From Amphibalanus amphitrite (Eukaryota > Arthropoda > Thecostraca > Balanomorpha > Balanidae): 64,000 bases of DNA. Location: NCBI RefSeq assembly GCF_019059575.1, contig NW_024883457.1, positions 19,146 to 83,145 of the forward strand. The letters are read 5' to 3'. This document shows positions 45,861-57,378 of this stretch, one piece after another. A program made the position numbers and the translations under genes. Numbering within the stretch: position 1 is the first letter of the stretch; every line of letters starts with the position of its first letter. The notes under the pieces are model-generated. The model had not been told where the DNA came from. It worked only from the letters and a program-made list of their open reading frames with translations, and searched no databases.

Positions 45861-46906
45861 CAGCTCAGCTCAATGCATTACTGAGCCGGCTCAGCTCACA
45901 GCTCAACAATTTGGCAAAATGTTGAGCCGGCTCATGAGCTGAGCTGATTTTTGAGCCGGCTCAACTGAGCTGATCACAAGTCTGCAAGCACCGGGTAAAA
46001 CACACGTCTGCAGACGTCAGCCCGTCGTCTGCGCTGCCACCGTCGAGCCGGCGAGGTGCGATGATGTCCGCTGGTGTCTGAGAGGGATATTACAGCTGCG
46101 AATGGTCCTGATTGCCGCCTTTCAAAGAAAAAACTGGGCGGAGATTAGTGAAGAAGCTGACGCGGCGTGCTGTCTACTCTGGGTGCTGAGCGGACGGGCT
46201 GCGCTGTGGCGGATCTGCCCGCCTGCCCCCCCCCCCCCCCACCCACCCCCTTGGGCGCGACCGAGCGTCGGGGGTGATCACTATGTGCCGTGCATGCCTA
46301 TTGACAGTACAGACGCCGACCCTTCAATCAGAAGGCATTTTCATTCGGAGTCCGATAATAGGAATACCATGGGGCTGACTGACATCGCGATTTGCTGATG
46401 ACCTTCTTGTGAGAGGCATAGGAGGCTCTATTACCGCCCAGCCGTACTACATACCGCACGGCTACTACGGTACTATCTGTTCATACCATTTACCGAAAAA
46501 AACATTGCTATGTGACCGGCCCGGACAAATATTACTGATATGAAGGAATCAGGCACGCAGCCCATTGTTCTCGTTAGTCGTTTCTTAGTAGACGCTTGGG
46601 AACCGGTAGATGGGTAGCCTCGCGAATTAAAAAGACAATCTGCTTGCATATTTCAAGAACGACTGGATCGACTGCGCTAACATTTGATTCGCAGTGAGAT
46701 TTCATTGATTTCCACTTGTAGTCGCGCCTACTCTAAAACGCCAATGTTCATCACTCCTAATGATGTTTTGGTAGTGTTTCATAACCCAGGTCAAGCTCAC
46801 TTCACTCCCAAATATTCCATACACCTGCGGCATACCGCCCACGTTCTCTCTGTGACTTCCCCAGGGATTCTCTTCTCTCGTGAGACGGACCGTGTGTAGG
46901 CTGCCG

Positions 46907-48132
46907 CTGACGGCCCGTTCCCGGCTCGTTCACAGACGGCGCTGCACTGTACTGACTGTTCACTGTTCCCGGCTCGTTCACAGACGGCGCTGCACTGTAC
47001 TGACTGTTCACTGTTCCCGGCTCGTTCACAGACGGCGCTGCACTGTACTGACTGTTCACTGTTCTCGGCTCGTTCACAGACGGCGCTGCACTGTACTGAC
47101 GGCCCGTTCTCGGCTCGTTCACAGACGGCGCTGCACTGTACTGACTGTTCACTGTTCCCGGCTCGTTCACAGACGGCGCTGCACTGTACTGACTGTTCAC
47201 TGTTCTCGGCTCGTTCACAGACGGCGCTGCACTGTACTGACTGTTCACTGTTCCCGGCTCGTTCACAGACGGCGCTGCACTGTACTGACTGTTCACTGTT
47301 CTCGGCTCGTTCACAGACGGCGCTGCACTGTACTGACGGCCCGTTCTCGGCTCGTTCACAGACGGCGCTGCACTGTACTGACGGCCCGTTCCCGGCTCGT
47401 TCACAGACGGCGCTGCACTGTACTGACTGTTCACTGTTCCCGGCTCGTTCACAGACGGCGCTGCACTGTACTGACTGTTCACTGTTCCCGCGGCTCGTTC
47501 ACAGACGGCGCTGCACTGTACTGACTGTTCACTGTTCCCGGCTCGTTCACAGACGGCGCTGCACTGTACTCACTGTTCACTGTTCCCGGCTCGTTCACAG
47601 ACGGCGCTGCACTGTACTGACTGTTCACTGTTCTCGGCTCGTTCACAGACGGCGCTGCACTGTACTGACGGCCCGTTCCCGGCTCGTTCACAGACGGCGC
47701 TGCACTGTACTGACTGTTCACTGTTCTCGGCTCGTTCACAGACGGCGCTGCACTGTACTGACGGCCCGTTCCCGGCTCGTTCACAGACGGCGCTGCACTG
47801 TACTCACTGTTCACTGTTCTCGGCTCGTTCACAGACGGCGCTGCACTGTACTGACTGTTGACTGTTCTCGGCTCGTTCACAGACGGCGCTGCACTGTACT
47901 CACTGTTCACTGTTCCCGGCTCGTTCACAGACGGCGCTGCACTGTACTGACTGTTCACTGTTCCCGGCTCGTTCACAGACGGCGCTGCACTGTACTGACT
48001 GTTCACTGTTCCCGGCTCGTTCACAGACGGCGCTGCACTGCACTGACGGCCCGTTCTCGGCTCGTTCACAGACGGCGCTGCACTGTACTGACGGCCCGTT
48101 CCCGGCTCGTTCACAGACGGCGCTGCACTGTA
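46907..48132 (+). repeat. Tandem array of the exon 3 splice acceptor (about 26 copies, 48/45 bp)
   Basis: The string GGCTCGTTCACAGACGGCGC starts at 46923 and recurs 26 times, the last at 48104. Spacing is 48 bp, or 45 bp where ACTGTTCACTG is replaced by ACGGCCCG. One step is 50 bp (47442 to 47492). Each unit ends with TACTGAC, a pyrimidine-rich stretch, then TTCACAG and ACGGCGCTGCACTGTA. The last copy provides the actual intron 2 acceptor and the first codons of exon 3. The array therefore arose by repeated duplication of an intron-exon junction. See findings for splicing consequences. Confidence 0.96.
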
Positions 48133-48275
48133 AGGGCGGCACGTGCGAGCTGCTCAGCTCCCTGCTGTCGCTGCTGCGCTACGATCAGTCCCTGGTGAGC
48201 TCCAACATCGAGAGCGAGCCGCCCAGGGGGTGCGCCGTCATCGCCCAGCCGGTCACGCCCGTGATACAGGTGTAG
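48117..48275 (+). CDS. Oxytocin/vasopressin-like receptor, exon 3: cytoplasmic tail
   Basis: It opens after CTCGTTCACAG at phase 0, as exon 2 requires, and runs 52 codons to TAG at 48273-48275. The tail begins TALHCKGGTCELLSS (two Cys that could be palmitoylated near helix 8) and ends VTPVIQV. A weaker in-phase acceptor exists at 48134 (CTGTAAG). The first 15 bases of the exon and its splice site belong to the tandem array just upstream, so the tail start could vary. Assembly gives about 440 residues, normal for the family. The assignment rests on phase, absence of stops and GC-rich codons, because receptor tails are poorly conserved. Confidence 0.78.
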   Translation, partial: TALHCKGGTCELLSSLLSLLRYDQSLVSSNIESEPPRGCAVIAQPVTPVIQV

Positions 48276-48470
48276 GGCGGAACGGTGAGGAACGGCGAGG
48301 AACGGCGCAGGAACGAGCGAGGAACGGCGCAGGAACGGTACAGGAACTGGTCAGGAACGGCTGTGGAACGAGTCAGGAACGGCTGTGGAACGAGTCAGGA
48401 ACGGCTGTGGAACTGGTCAGGAACGGCTGTGGAATGCGTTGGGAACGGTTCTGGAACCGCCGTTGGGAGA
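48276..48470 (+). repeat. GGAACGG minisatellite in the receptor 3' UTR
   Basis: It begins directly after the stop codon: (AGGAACGGCG)-type units, then 22-bp units near CAGGAACGGCTGTGGAACGA. It is transcribed if exon 3 is terminal. I see no clear AATAAA polyadenylation signal soon after. Confidence 0.9.
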
Positions 48471-50388
48471 TGGCAGAGGAGTGCTTGGCATGAACTATTT
48501 TTGCTTGGCTTTCGGCCAGGCCATGCGAGCCATCCACTATGGGTATATGTTATTTGTTTGGCAATGTTGTGGACAATATTAGGTATACCACTGTAGAATT
48601 GTGTCGGACAGTGCTACAAGACATCGTGCTGCCAGTGTCAGTGGACAGTGTAGCAGTGGACTGATCAGCGGTGCTGGCTCCTGGCGCCGGATGAATTTCT
48701 GACCGGGCAGTGGCGCCGTGATGGAGGTATTATTGGACAGTGATACACAGTGCAGCCAGACGTTGTGTCAGGGCGCCGTCAATTGAAGAATGGTACAGCA
48801 TGAGGAATGGCAATTGGCACGTCAATGTTCAGCAAAACATCACTGGGCACTGCTACTTGTTCGCGTTCTGTCATTTGGCGTCATGACGTGTGATGTGTTC
48901 TCTCTGACGTGAGTTTTTTACTGCACAGCGCGTACATCTAACTGAACGCACGACGGCGATGCTGGCAAACAATTACCGTTTATACATAAGCAGGTAAATG
49001 CATATAATAAGCAGATTTGGCATTGAGCTTCACGTTGTTCCTATACGTTTATATGAACGTCACGCATTATGCGTTTGGCTTTCTCATTTATCTGCGATAA
49101 ACAACAACAGCCCTTGTCACTGGAAGGGACGGGAGCGAACCGGCCAACGGACGGGCTCGGCGCCGGCCCCGTGGCACCCTCCCACCTGACGCCGGTCTGA
49201 ACCACTGCACTGAGCGCGGCATGCAGGCTGTGTGATGGCGGTCAGCCGGCACAGGGCAGGAGTTACGGGTCGAGCGACCCCGTCAGTTGTGGGGCCAGAG
49301 GGTCAAAGACTCCACTCCTAACCACGTAGCATGGAACTTAACGAGCAGTTTGTCAACAAATAGTTGTGGGCGTTGTTTTATTTTCACAAGCAGCATTATC
49401 AATTGAGATCTCCATAATATTCTCAGAGTACAATCGCTAAGTCATGTGTGTGTTCATTTGTTTTTGTGTGTGTTTGTGTTTCGTTTTGTGTAAGTGTATG
49501 TGTGGTCGGCTCAGCTGACGTATTTGGGACCGTTGCACAGCTGAGCACAGCGTGTTTGACCGTTTCTTTACCACCCCCACGGCCACCTCTTCTCTGAGCG
49601 CTTGTCCCGTGTTACGCAACGATTCTCATGACTATATTGCGAGACACACGGTTTTGGTGTTATCTTGAGCGGATGATAATTCCATAAGCTAGCTCACTTT
49701 TTTGTAATAACAGTTTCTCTGTTCTGAACAATGGAAAGGCTAAGATGTTAAAAGGAATCAATAACGCAGATCTAACCCATTTTTTTGCCAGCTATTTTTG
49801 CGCCGTTGGCTTTGAGGGTGTTTTGCCTTGGCAAGATCCGGAATCAATACGGCTCCACTATTATGTGCTCGAAATTGTACCTGGCGAAATGTAGACGGTA
49901 GACGCCAATTGGTAAATGAATTCAGCGTGTCCTGTAATATAATGTTGCTCGATACCTGAAATATGCGCTTTCAAGTGCATTAGACTGCAAAGCGTTTCCA
50001 CGAGGCTGATTGCTGCCACTTCTGGCTAAATTCAGCATTGCACTGACTTGATATTCGTCGATGGCAAAATAGAGGGCCGGATTCTTTGCTATTACGTAGT
50101 TTATGCCGTTCTTTATTTTGCTCGAGTCATAGCAAGCGTTTACATTTTGAGCCGACGTTTGCAGATATTTCGGTGATACCACTGCTCTGAGGAAATATGG
50201 CGATGGATAAGGCTGCTTGGTGCGAATTAGACCAGCGAGGGCAAATCTGGAGCAAATATCAAAAAGATACGTATGAATGAAACGTTGTGACAGCTAATGC
50301 CTAATAACTAGAGCCAGCATGGCCCGATGGGTATTTTTGCCATCAAAGCTATATTTTTGTAAGCTTTTGCCGCTGTGATAAATGTAAC
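48471..50388. other. Downstream of receptor; no gene recognised
   Basis: A CAGTG/GGACAGTG-rich stretch lies at 48605-48740 and a TGTGTTTGTG simple stretch at 49447-49505. No exon or terminal repeat is seen. Confidence 0.45.
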
Positions 50389-50893
50389 TTAAAGGGACTA
50401 TCCCACCTTTAACATGGGGTTTGAGTTGAGATAGCCAAGTTTGCGGCGAGGTTCAGAAACCACTATCTATCTAGGTTGCAACCCCCGTGGCCTCTTGGTG
50501 TTGAAGAAATTCGTTCCCTTCATTTGAAAATGGGCCTTGTACAAGGCCCTATCTTCAACATGGAGCGACCGTTAGTGTGACGTCACCTCGTTTAGTCATT
50601 CTGATTTAAATGGGTTTGTTCGTTGAAAAATCGCTTAAAACTTGGTCTGAACTTTGTTGTGGTGCCTACAGAGTAAAAAGAATCAGCTTTATGACAGTAA
50701 TGTGGCCTGGGGAAGGAGGTAATTTTGGGCTGTGACATCACATATTTGAAAGTTTGTGTTTGGAATATGGGAAGCCTAAGATGTTTAATGAAAAATAAAT
50801 GCCAGAACCGTGTTCCTGGTCATCCAATCTATAAAGTCGGGCACAATTTAACTGGTTTTAACAACATTTTAGAAGGTGGGATAGTCCCTTTAA
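50389..50893 (+). mobile_element. TTAAAGGGAC MITE, copy 3 (505 bp, diverged)
   Basis: It begins TTAAAGGGACTATCCCACCT and ends GAAGGTGGGATAGTCCCTTT plus AA. It shares GAGTTGAGATAGCCAA with the other copies (in the opposite sense) and a TGACGTCA-like site near 50580. The rest of the interior differs, so it is a separate subfamily. Confidence 0.88.
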
Positions 50894-52915
50894 GTGGCTA
50901 TCTTTTATTCGAACTTTGCTAGAAATGAACGTTGAGCATTCCATTAGGTATAGCCTGTCCAGAGAACAGCGAAGAGCAGCCCGGCTTATGCATGACCGCT
51001 TATCAATTATTATAACCTGCAGCTCCATGTGTGCACACGCACACGCACACGTACACGCAGCACAACTATACAGACGAAAATCAGACGCACGCATCCGCAA
51101 GCATGCACAGAGCACACATATGAGCTGAGTATCAAAAGACAAGTATGTAGCGGACAATTCAGCGCATTAGGGTGGACGTACTTCGTCATTTGATTTTTCA
51201 TGCACCCCTTATTGAAAAGTAAGTACATTACTTTTATTTCCATAAGGGATGCACGAAAAAAAATCAACTGACGTTCGTTCAGCCTAGTATGTTGAATTGT
51301 TCGTCCAATGCACCTACACATGCATACATGCTGCATCCATGCACGACTAAATGTAGGCGCTCACCAAAGAGCATCTTCAAACATCTGCACGGTACATGCA
51401 CATTGCACCTCCATATATACATTATACACACATACATACGTACAACCTGCTCTCAAATATCGAGAGCTGTCCATACGGCGCGGGCGACGTGTGACTGTGA
51501 ATGTCATCGGATTTCGCTACTGGATGTGTCTACGTGTTCCTACTGCCTACTGTTTTGTGAGTGACTAGTGAGTGCACTTGCTTCTGTTTTTCGGTTACTT
51601 TGCTGTAAGGGTTAACTGTTATGTGTCAAACAATGTGATTTATGATGGAAAATATATTTAAGTATGTACAAAGTCGCAGTAAGATTTACCTTCAAGTCGA
51701 CAAATACAGACAGCAGTATTAGATGCGAATATCATTGGTGTTGTGCTTCAAAATACTTTCCCGAGCAAGTATCGCATCATTTCCGAATAATGTGGCCCAT
51801 TAGGCACCGACCTAGTCCACAATTCCACATTCTTACTGGTTCAGATGTTCAGCATTCAGCTGCTCGCTATTCGATTGATCCTTCCTTGTAGAACGTCCGG
51901 ACTCTGGATGGTAGGTAGGCTGGCCCGCCCGACTCGGGTGTTAGGCGGCGCAGCCTACCTATGCAGATACCGCCCAGCCGTCGTACCACATCACATGTTG
52001 CTGACGCTAACTTCACGGACATTCACAGAGCTTGTGTAGCGCGGGGGACTGAACAGGGGTGCGGTGGAGTGGGGGTGGTGTTGTTTTCCGGGGGGGGGGG
52101 GGACTTTCTTGGGGGTTCTGTGAGCAGTGGGTAGTTCGTGCCGATGTGAAGCGCTGGAATTGTGCTGTTGGAGACTGGAGCTATGTGCGTAAGTAAAGTT
52201 GATTTATGGAAGCCCACCCGGCATACAAATGCATCTGATGGGAGATGCTTTCATTTTGAGGCTTGATCATCATCACATTGTATAGACGTCGACTCGGTAA
52301 CTTCACTGCTCGGGCAAGAAGGACAGGCTCCAACCCATGGGTAATCGACACAGTGAGAGAAGGGCCGGATAAGGCAGTTGGGGTCTTAATGATCACTGCC
52401 AAGCCATTCGTTGGCATTTAACTTGATTTGCTGGATGGTCATTTGTCCAGTCACCAATTCATCATCACTGGTCTACTCTACCCTTTTCAAATTTGCCCAC
52501 TTATATCGTATTAGCGTAGCTGAATTTAAGTGCCCTCGAGAATCATTGGCGTGACTGTCCTAACCGAGCTGCACTTAACTCCTATCGGCCTTAATCTAAG
52601 ATTCATTCCTTTATCATACGCACTCACATTCTCACATACAAACGCTCTTCATTTATTCACCAAAATTTATTTAGTGCCCCTCGAAATCCCTCCGATAGTG
52701 TTAGGTGTCTGGCAACAATAACCTCCCCGGCGAGATAAATGTCTCTCTTATGAATCCACGTGTGCTCCCGCTAACCGGTGGCCAAGCCACAGGGCCGTCC
52801 AGTATTGCATGCAGATAATTATTCATCTTTGTAATTTAGTCGGATCCACAACACGTCCAATAGACTTATGATGCGAATTCGCGAATTACACCCGGCTGGT
52901 TTCCCTTTTGAGAGA
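50894..52915. other. No gene recognised
   Basis: CACACG-type simple sequence lies at 51031-51060, palindromic TTTTCATGCA/TGCACGAAAA around 51195-51260, and a G-run at 52090-52102. Short frames without homology. Confidence 0.45.
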
Positions 52916-52918
52916 GCG

Positions 52919-53305
52919 CTAGGCCTCGCGCTCCCTCCGGTCCACGTCCTGGAACTTACCGTTCACGTCCTGGGACCATAGTTCACGTATCCACGTCCTG
53001 GAACTATCTGCCTGGAACTCATCTGGTTCCGTGGGTCTTACGTTACCAGGACTCACGAACTCCGAGGGGGGACTCTCCCGGTCCCCCAGAGGCTGTCCAT
53101 CACCGGATGTGGCCGGAAACTCCTGGCTCATACCGATGATCAAGATGCAGATAAGTATGATGACTTCCTGGGACGCACGGCTTCCTGCACCACCTGTGGA
53201 TGACTTACCAGTGACCCAGCACTCCACCATTCCTGATGGATTTCCTGATGGACTTCCGCTGGGATCCGCCGTTTCATGCCTCTGAGCCTGCCTACCTTTG
53301 CCCAC
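52919..53305 (-). other. Open frame of 128 codons, unsupported
   Basis: The minus-strand frame includes a hydrophobic stretch EVIILICILIIGMSQEF and two internal GTAAGT strings (near 52960 and 53205) that could be splice donors. Four CACGTCC-containing repeats (52940-53000) lie in it. No family is recognised and the plus strand is also open, so it may be chance. Confidence 0.15.
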
Positions 53306-54900
53306 TAAATAATCCTGCGGGAAACCAACAACAACCGCGGTATCACCACGGTGGGTAACGTGAATAGCTCTGCTAAAGACGATGTGCTCCTTACCTTACA
53401 TTACCGGTCTGGACGAATTTCTCAGGAAGTTCTGTGTCTAAGTCATGCTAGTCAACATTCCGACATAAGAGCCGGGCAAACAAACCCTCTCCTCATTTAG
53501 ACTCCGGCTTATTGATCAAAGATAGTCAGCTTGCAATATACCTTGTAGCCACTCGAATGTGACAGATAGAAAGATCAAATGTATCATCTTGGGCCATTAA
53601 ATTTTCGTCAATTTGTGTCGGGTGAAATACTTGCTACCAGCAACCACAAAACCACGAGTATTCAGGTTCGCTAAAAATATAAGCCCCAACAATTTCACTG
53701 ATATTGTTTACCTGGTCTGAAATATTCTGCGTCAATAAATCTCCCATAAATTACGACCGAGAGCCGACGGACCGTCCTGTCCGCCGCCAGCTCTGTCCCG
53801 CGACTAGTGATGCAAACAGTACGCCCGGACTGCCCATGATAAACGTCATTTGATGGCTATGCTCGATAATACCACGACATTACGACGACCTAGTGACATT
53901 ATGATGACCCAACATCTTTGAACAATTTACCACGTTTGTTTCCACAATTGCACGCCTCGAGTAATTGAATTCCTTAACAGCTGAATTCTGACCTGAATTT
54001 GCAGCCCAGCTCATAAACCTGGGCGGCCCACCGCCGCGCCGCTTCACCCGTCGGAATTAACAGCTGGACCAAGGTCGATCAGACACCGTGTGCTTCTTCT
54101 ATATGTGCTCTTCGTATTCGGTGTGTGTGTGTGTGTATCTAGTGTAAACCTCTATACTGTAGTGCGAACTCCACGAAACACCAGAGTGGAAAAGCGTTGA
54201 TGACATCTCGACGGATGATCTTATTGACCTTGTGGCCAATCACCCGTTTCCAAATTTGTAAGAGCTCGATGCTTCCCACTATGCCCACAACAGACCGTTT
54301 CATAGCTTTAGTGTGTATTCTAAATTAAACACGCTGAATTTAAATGCAGTCTAACTCAGGTTCCAAGTCAAGAAGCTAATTCAACAGAATACCAATAATA
54401 TATGACTTACGCCTAACCGGTTAATTTGTTAACTTTGACTTTGACAGGTTCGCACAGAAACTAACAGCTTCATTATTAACCCACTATGTGGCGCAGCAAT
54501 ATCAGCTCACATCACTGTAAAAGAGACTGAAACCACGCCCTGAACTCCTCTCACAAACCCAACTGAACGTCACTGTTGAACCTAAACACACTGCGAATCC
54601 CATTGTAATCCTAGTCCGCAAATGGTAAGCTGTAGATCCTAACAATGACATATACGCACTCTTGAATTTTTAGCTAAACCTCGATCACCTATAACGCAGC
54701 CTATCCGGTAGTAATACCCCAAGAACAAAACCGCAATACAGCTTTGCACCAATAATTTCTGGCGATCGCGGAGAGTGGAGACCACAACTAGAATTGTCTG
54801 GACCGACCGTATAAATCAAAGCAATTTGCTATTAGCTTGGCAACGACCATTGGAGAGATCGGGCAAGGCGTAAACCAGGGGGGGGGGGGGAGATAGGATC
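53306..54900. other. No gene recognised
   Basis: AT-richer sequence with a short (TG)n at 54121-54137 and a G-run at 54879-54891. Confidence 0.45.
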
Positions 54901-54940
54901 AGGGAGAGCAGACTTTCGAACATTCAGATTGAACACTCAC

Positions 54941-55201
54941 ATTAGCAGCTGGAGTGTGACGTCAACCTCGGCAGTTGCACTTGCGTCCTTTCTCGTCGAC
55001 GGCTGCTGTCCTGCGTCTCCATCACTCGAGGCACTAGCAGAGAACTGGAGCAGGACGATTGCAGCGATGCGGCTGAACTGGCCCGTCTCCCGGCGGCATG
55101 GCTTCTCGGGCGCGATGATCCCGGCGCGACTGCGGCGGTCCCACTGACTCGGTCCTCCCTTCCCGGTCTCACTGTCTCGGTCTGACTGCTCCGGTCTAAC
55201 T
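54941..55201 (-). other. Candidate first exon downstream of the TATA/Inr pair
   Basis: From the initiator A at 55201 the GC-rich sequence runs 261 nt to AAT/GTGAGT (donor at 54940). It contains GACCG/CAGTCAGACCG-like repeats and ATGs whose frames close within 20-30 codons, so it would be mainly 5' UTR with short upstream ORFs. The rest of the gene is not identified to the left. Confidence 0.28.
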
Positions 55202-55232
55202 GATCCCGAAGTAAAGCGGTCCCTTTTTTATA
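55198..55232 (-). promoter_or_regulatory. Candidate core promoter: TATA box plus TCAGT initiator
   Basis: The minus strand reads TATAAAAAA at 55232-55224, then TCAGTT with its A at 55201. The first T of the TATA box is 31 bases upstream of that A, the spacing expected for arthropod TATA/initiator promoters. The sequence downstream is GC-rich. Confidence 0.4.
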
Positions 55233-55239
55233 GTTGGGT

Positions 55240-57378
55240 CGGGGTGGCGTCGCCCTCTCCTGACCTGGTTCCGGGTGCTGGCTCCGATTCAGATGCACTT
55301 CTTTGTCTTCTTACTGCGGTGGCTTGAGGGCGTGCTCGGTTTTGCATTTGCAACGGCCTCTCCAAAATACGGTTGCACTGAATGTGAAAGCATTTGAATA
55401 GGCATTAGATGGCACAATTCTTCGGTTCCAGTCTTCATCGGCGAACGATGCCCGTTATTGTTGATCTGCGCTTGTTTCTTGATAAAGCGGCTTGAAATCG
55501 AAATGCTTGTTTATAGTAGGCAGCCCGCAACGATTTATCCTTTGTAATGTTGTCTCTAGTTTCCGTTACACTTGCCCACCCACTCGAACTCTAGGTGCTG
55601 TACCTCTTGTTCAGATGCTCCTCCGCCACAAGGACTTGCTTTCCGAGCTCATGAGCTGCTAGCGCAATGACTTACTCTGGATATCATTCAGACGGTCTAT
55701 ATTCCAAAAACGTCCTTGTTGCACTGGTCGTTGCTGGAATGCTATATGGTGGGGTCAGGCGATAAAACTATTGCGACTTTCGGATTGCTCGGTGATCAAG
55801 TTGATCTGAATTGCAGCTTTGTGCAACGTCCAGTATTGAGTCGATTTTTTTTTTGCATAACTGCATTCTTGCATGGCTTTATCATATTCCCTTCCGGTTG
55901 GTGCTGCCCTCAAGTGACGACGTCCGTAACGAACGGTGACCCGCTAGGTCACCGCGTCTCTTTCTTCCGCGTTACCTCGCTCTGTGCTGCTGTCTTTTCT
56001 AAATTATGGGCGGCCGGTGTCGATAGGGACGTGGGATACGGGAAAACAAAGGAAAGGGTCTCTACGGAACGCGGCCAGCGTCTCCGGATCGGGCAGTATT
56101 CGGTCGTGCCAGGATTTAAAGTTTACAGCTAATAGTAAACTAATAGAAAAGATGTAGCCCGCTACACTTGCACCAGGCAGTGCAACGGATAGCCACTCCC
56201 ATGGCTCAATGTTATAAAATGTCGTTGAATGGAGTTGGCTGAAGTTCAGCTACAGAAAACGCCTGGTAGATGCAGAAATATTTTTTCCGCGTTTCAGTCC
56301 TTTGTGACTTCGTCCTATTGACGGTCCCAGGAATCGTTTCGTAATCGTTCCTACACGTTTGCCAATACTGTAATCACTATCCAACATCGATGATACCAAA
56401 TACTGTGAGTAGAATAGTACAGCACTCTTTAAGATTGGGCCCGAGTAGTTCGCTTATCCTCCTTTGTTGGGTATGTATGTGCCTGTTACGAGGGCTACTC
56501 TCTGTGCTTTTATCCACCATCCGCCGGAAACTTCCTACGGCAATGCCTTCGTTTAAAGGCATACATAGTCTCAGACTACAGCGCTTCATAAGATCTTGAG
56601 ATTGTGACAAAGTAACGTTTTTTCTGTTGATACTTAAAATGGATAGCGTTTCGACTTTTAGGCTGCTCCTATATTAAATTCAAATAACTATTATCATACC
56701 AAAAGGGTCGAAGCGCCTAAAATTCATGAGTGCCTTTTAGTTATATTATTCCGGGAGTAGGTATTATAGTAGCCTCTCCCTGGGTGCTGTGAAGATCTAA
56801 GTTAGTTCTAAGTTCCAAGTTAGTTACATAAGTAAAGCTCTAAAGGCTTAAAAGTTTATTGTTCAAAATTGACGCTAGGATCACAAAGTCGGCGACTTCT
56901 AGCGTTTTCGACCCCTCAGATGCGCTCTGTTTTTTTTTCTTGGAATGCAGTGTCAACGCCCTACATACACTGATATCTCTACAAACTTGGGTTAGTCGGC
57001 ACGTAAGGCTCTTGTTTGAACGGTGAGTGCAAATCCAATCTTATAGAGTAACCAAACGACACCTTACCATGTCGACTGTTGGCAAAGTCCAACAGGACAC
57101 TGTGATTCTCGGACATACAGGCTTGCAAGTTTTGTCACGAGCATTGAAATGATGGCTTCTCGGAAAATGAACAATGCACACACTCTGGGCTAACACCATG
57201 AGTGTCCAGTATACCTAAGCTACTCGCTATGCAGGGATTTCAAATTTATTCAAACAATACTTGTTCAAGTGTATAGTTGCTTTGAAAACTGCATACCATC
57301 ATTCTCGAATGATCTTCAGATAAAGATCACCCTTCACCCATCCTCTCCAGCCTGGGTTCGAAGTTAGTTAAGATTAGA
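55240..57378. other. No gene recognised
   Basis: Short frames only. AAGTTAGTT repeats lie near 56800-56830. Nothing else structured is seen. Confidence 0.45.

Larger units (their letters stand above)
42349..48116 (+). other. Receptor intron 2 (5768 bp)
   Basis: Donor GTGAGA to acceptor GTTCACAG. Contents: a GGGAAGGAAAGGCCAGGA short repeat (43355-43420), two AGCTC pentamer tracts (44812-45245, 45653-45860), a C-run at 46228-46243 and the splice-site repeat array (46907-48116). No further coding exon is recognised. Confidence 0.75.

Noticed and set aside
46802..48114. Two minus-strand frames of 226 and 211 codons with NEPGTVNSQYSAAPSV repeats, and a 214-codon plus-strand frame
   Set aside because: They exist because the array period (48/45 bp) is divisible by 3. 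The composition is purely repetitive, and there is no start context, domain or flanking exon.
46907..48132. Regular repeat array resembling CRISPR
   Set aside because: There are no unique spacers: the whole unit repeats. The host is eukaryotic and there are no cas genes.
48135..48156. Alternative acceptors at 48134 and 48156 for receptor exon 3
   Set aside because: 48134 is in phase but has a poor pyrimidine tract and overlaps the better site; 48156 lacks a tract. The site at 48116 (CTCGTTCACAG) fits best, though RNA could change this.
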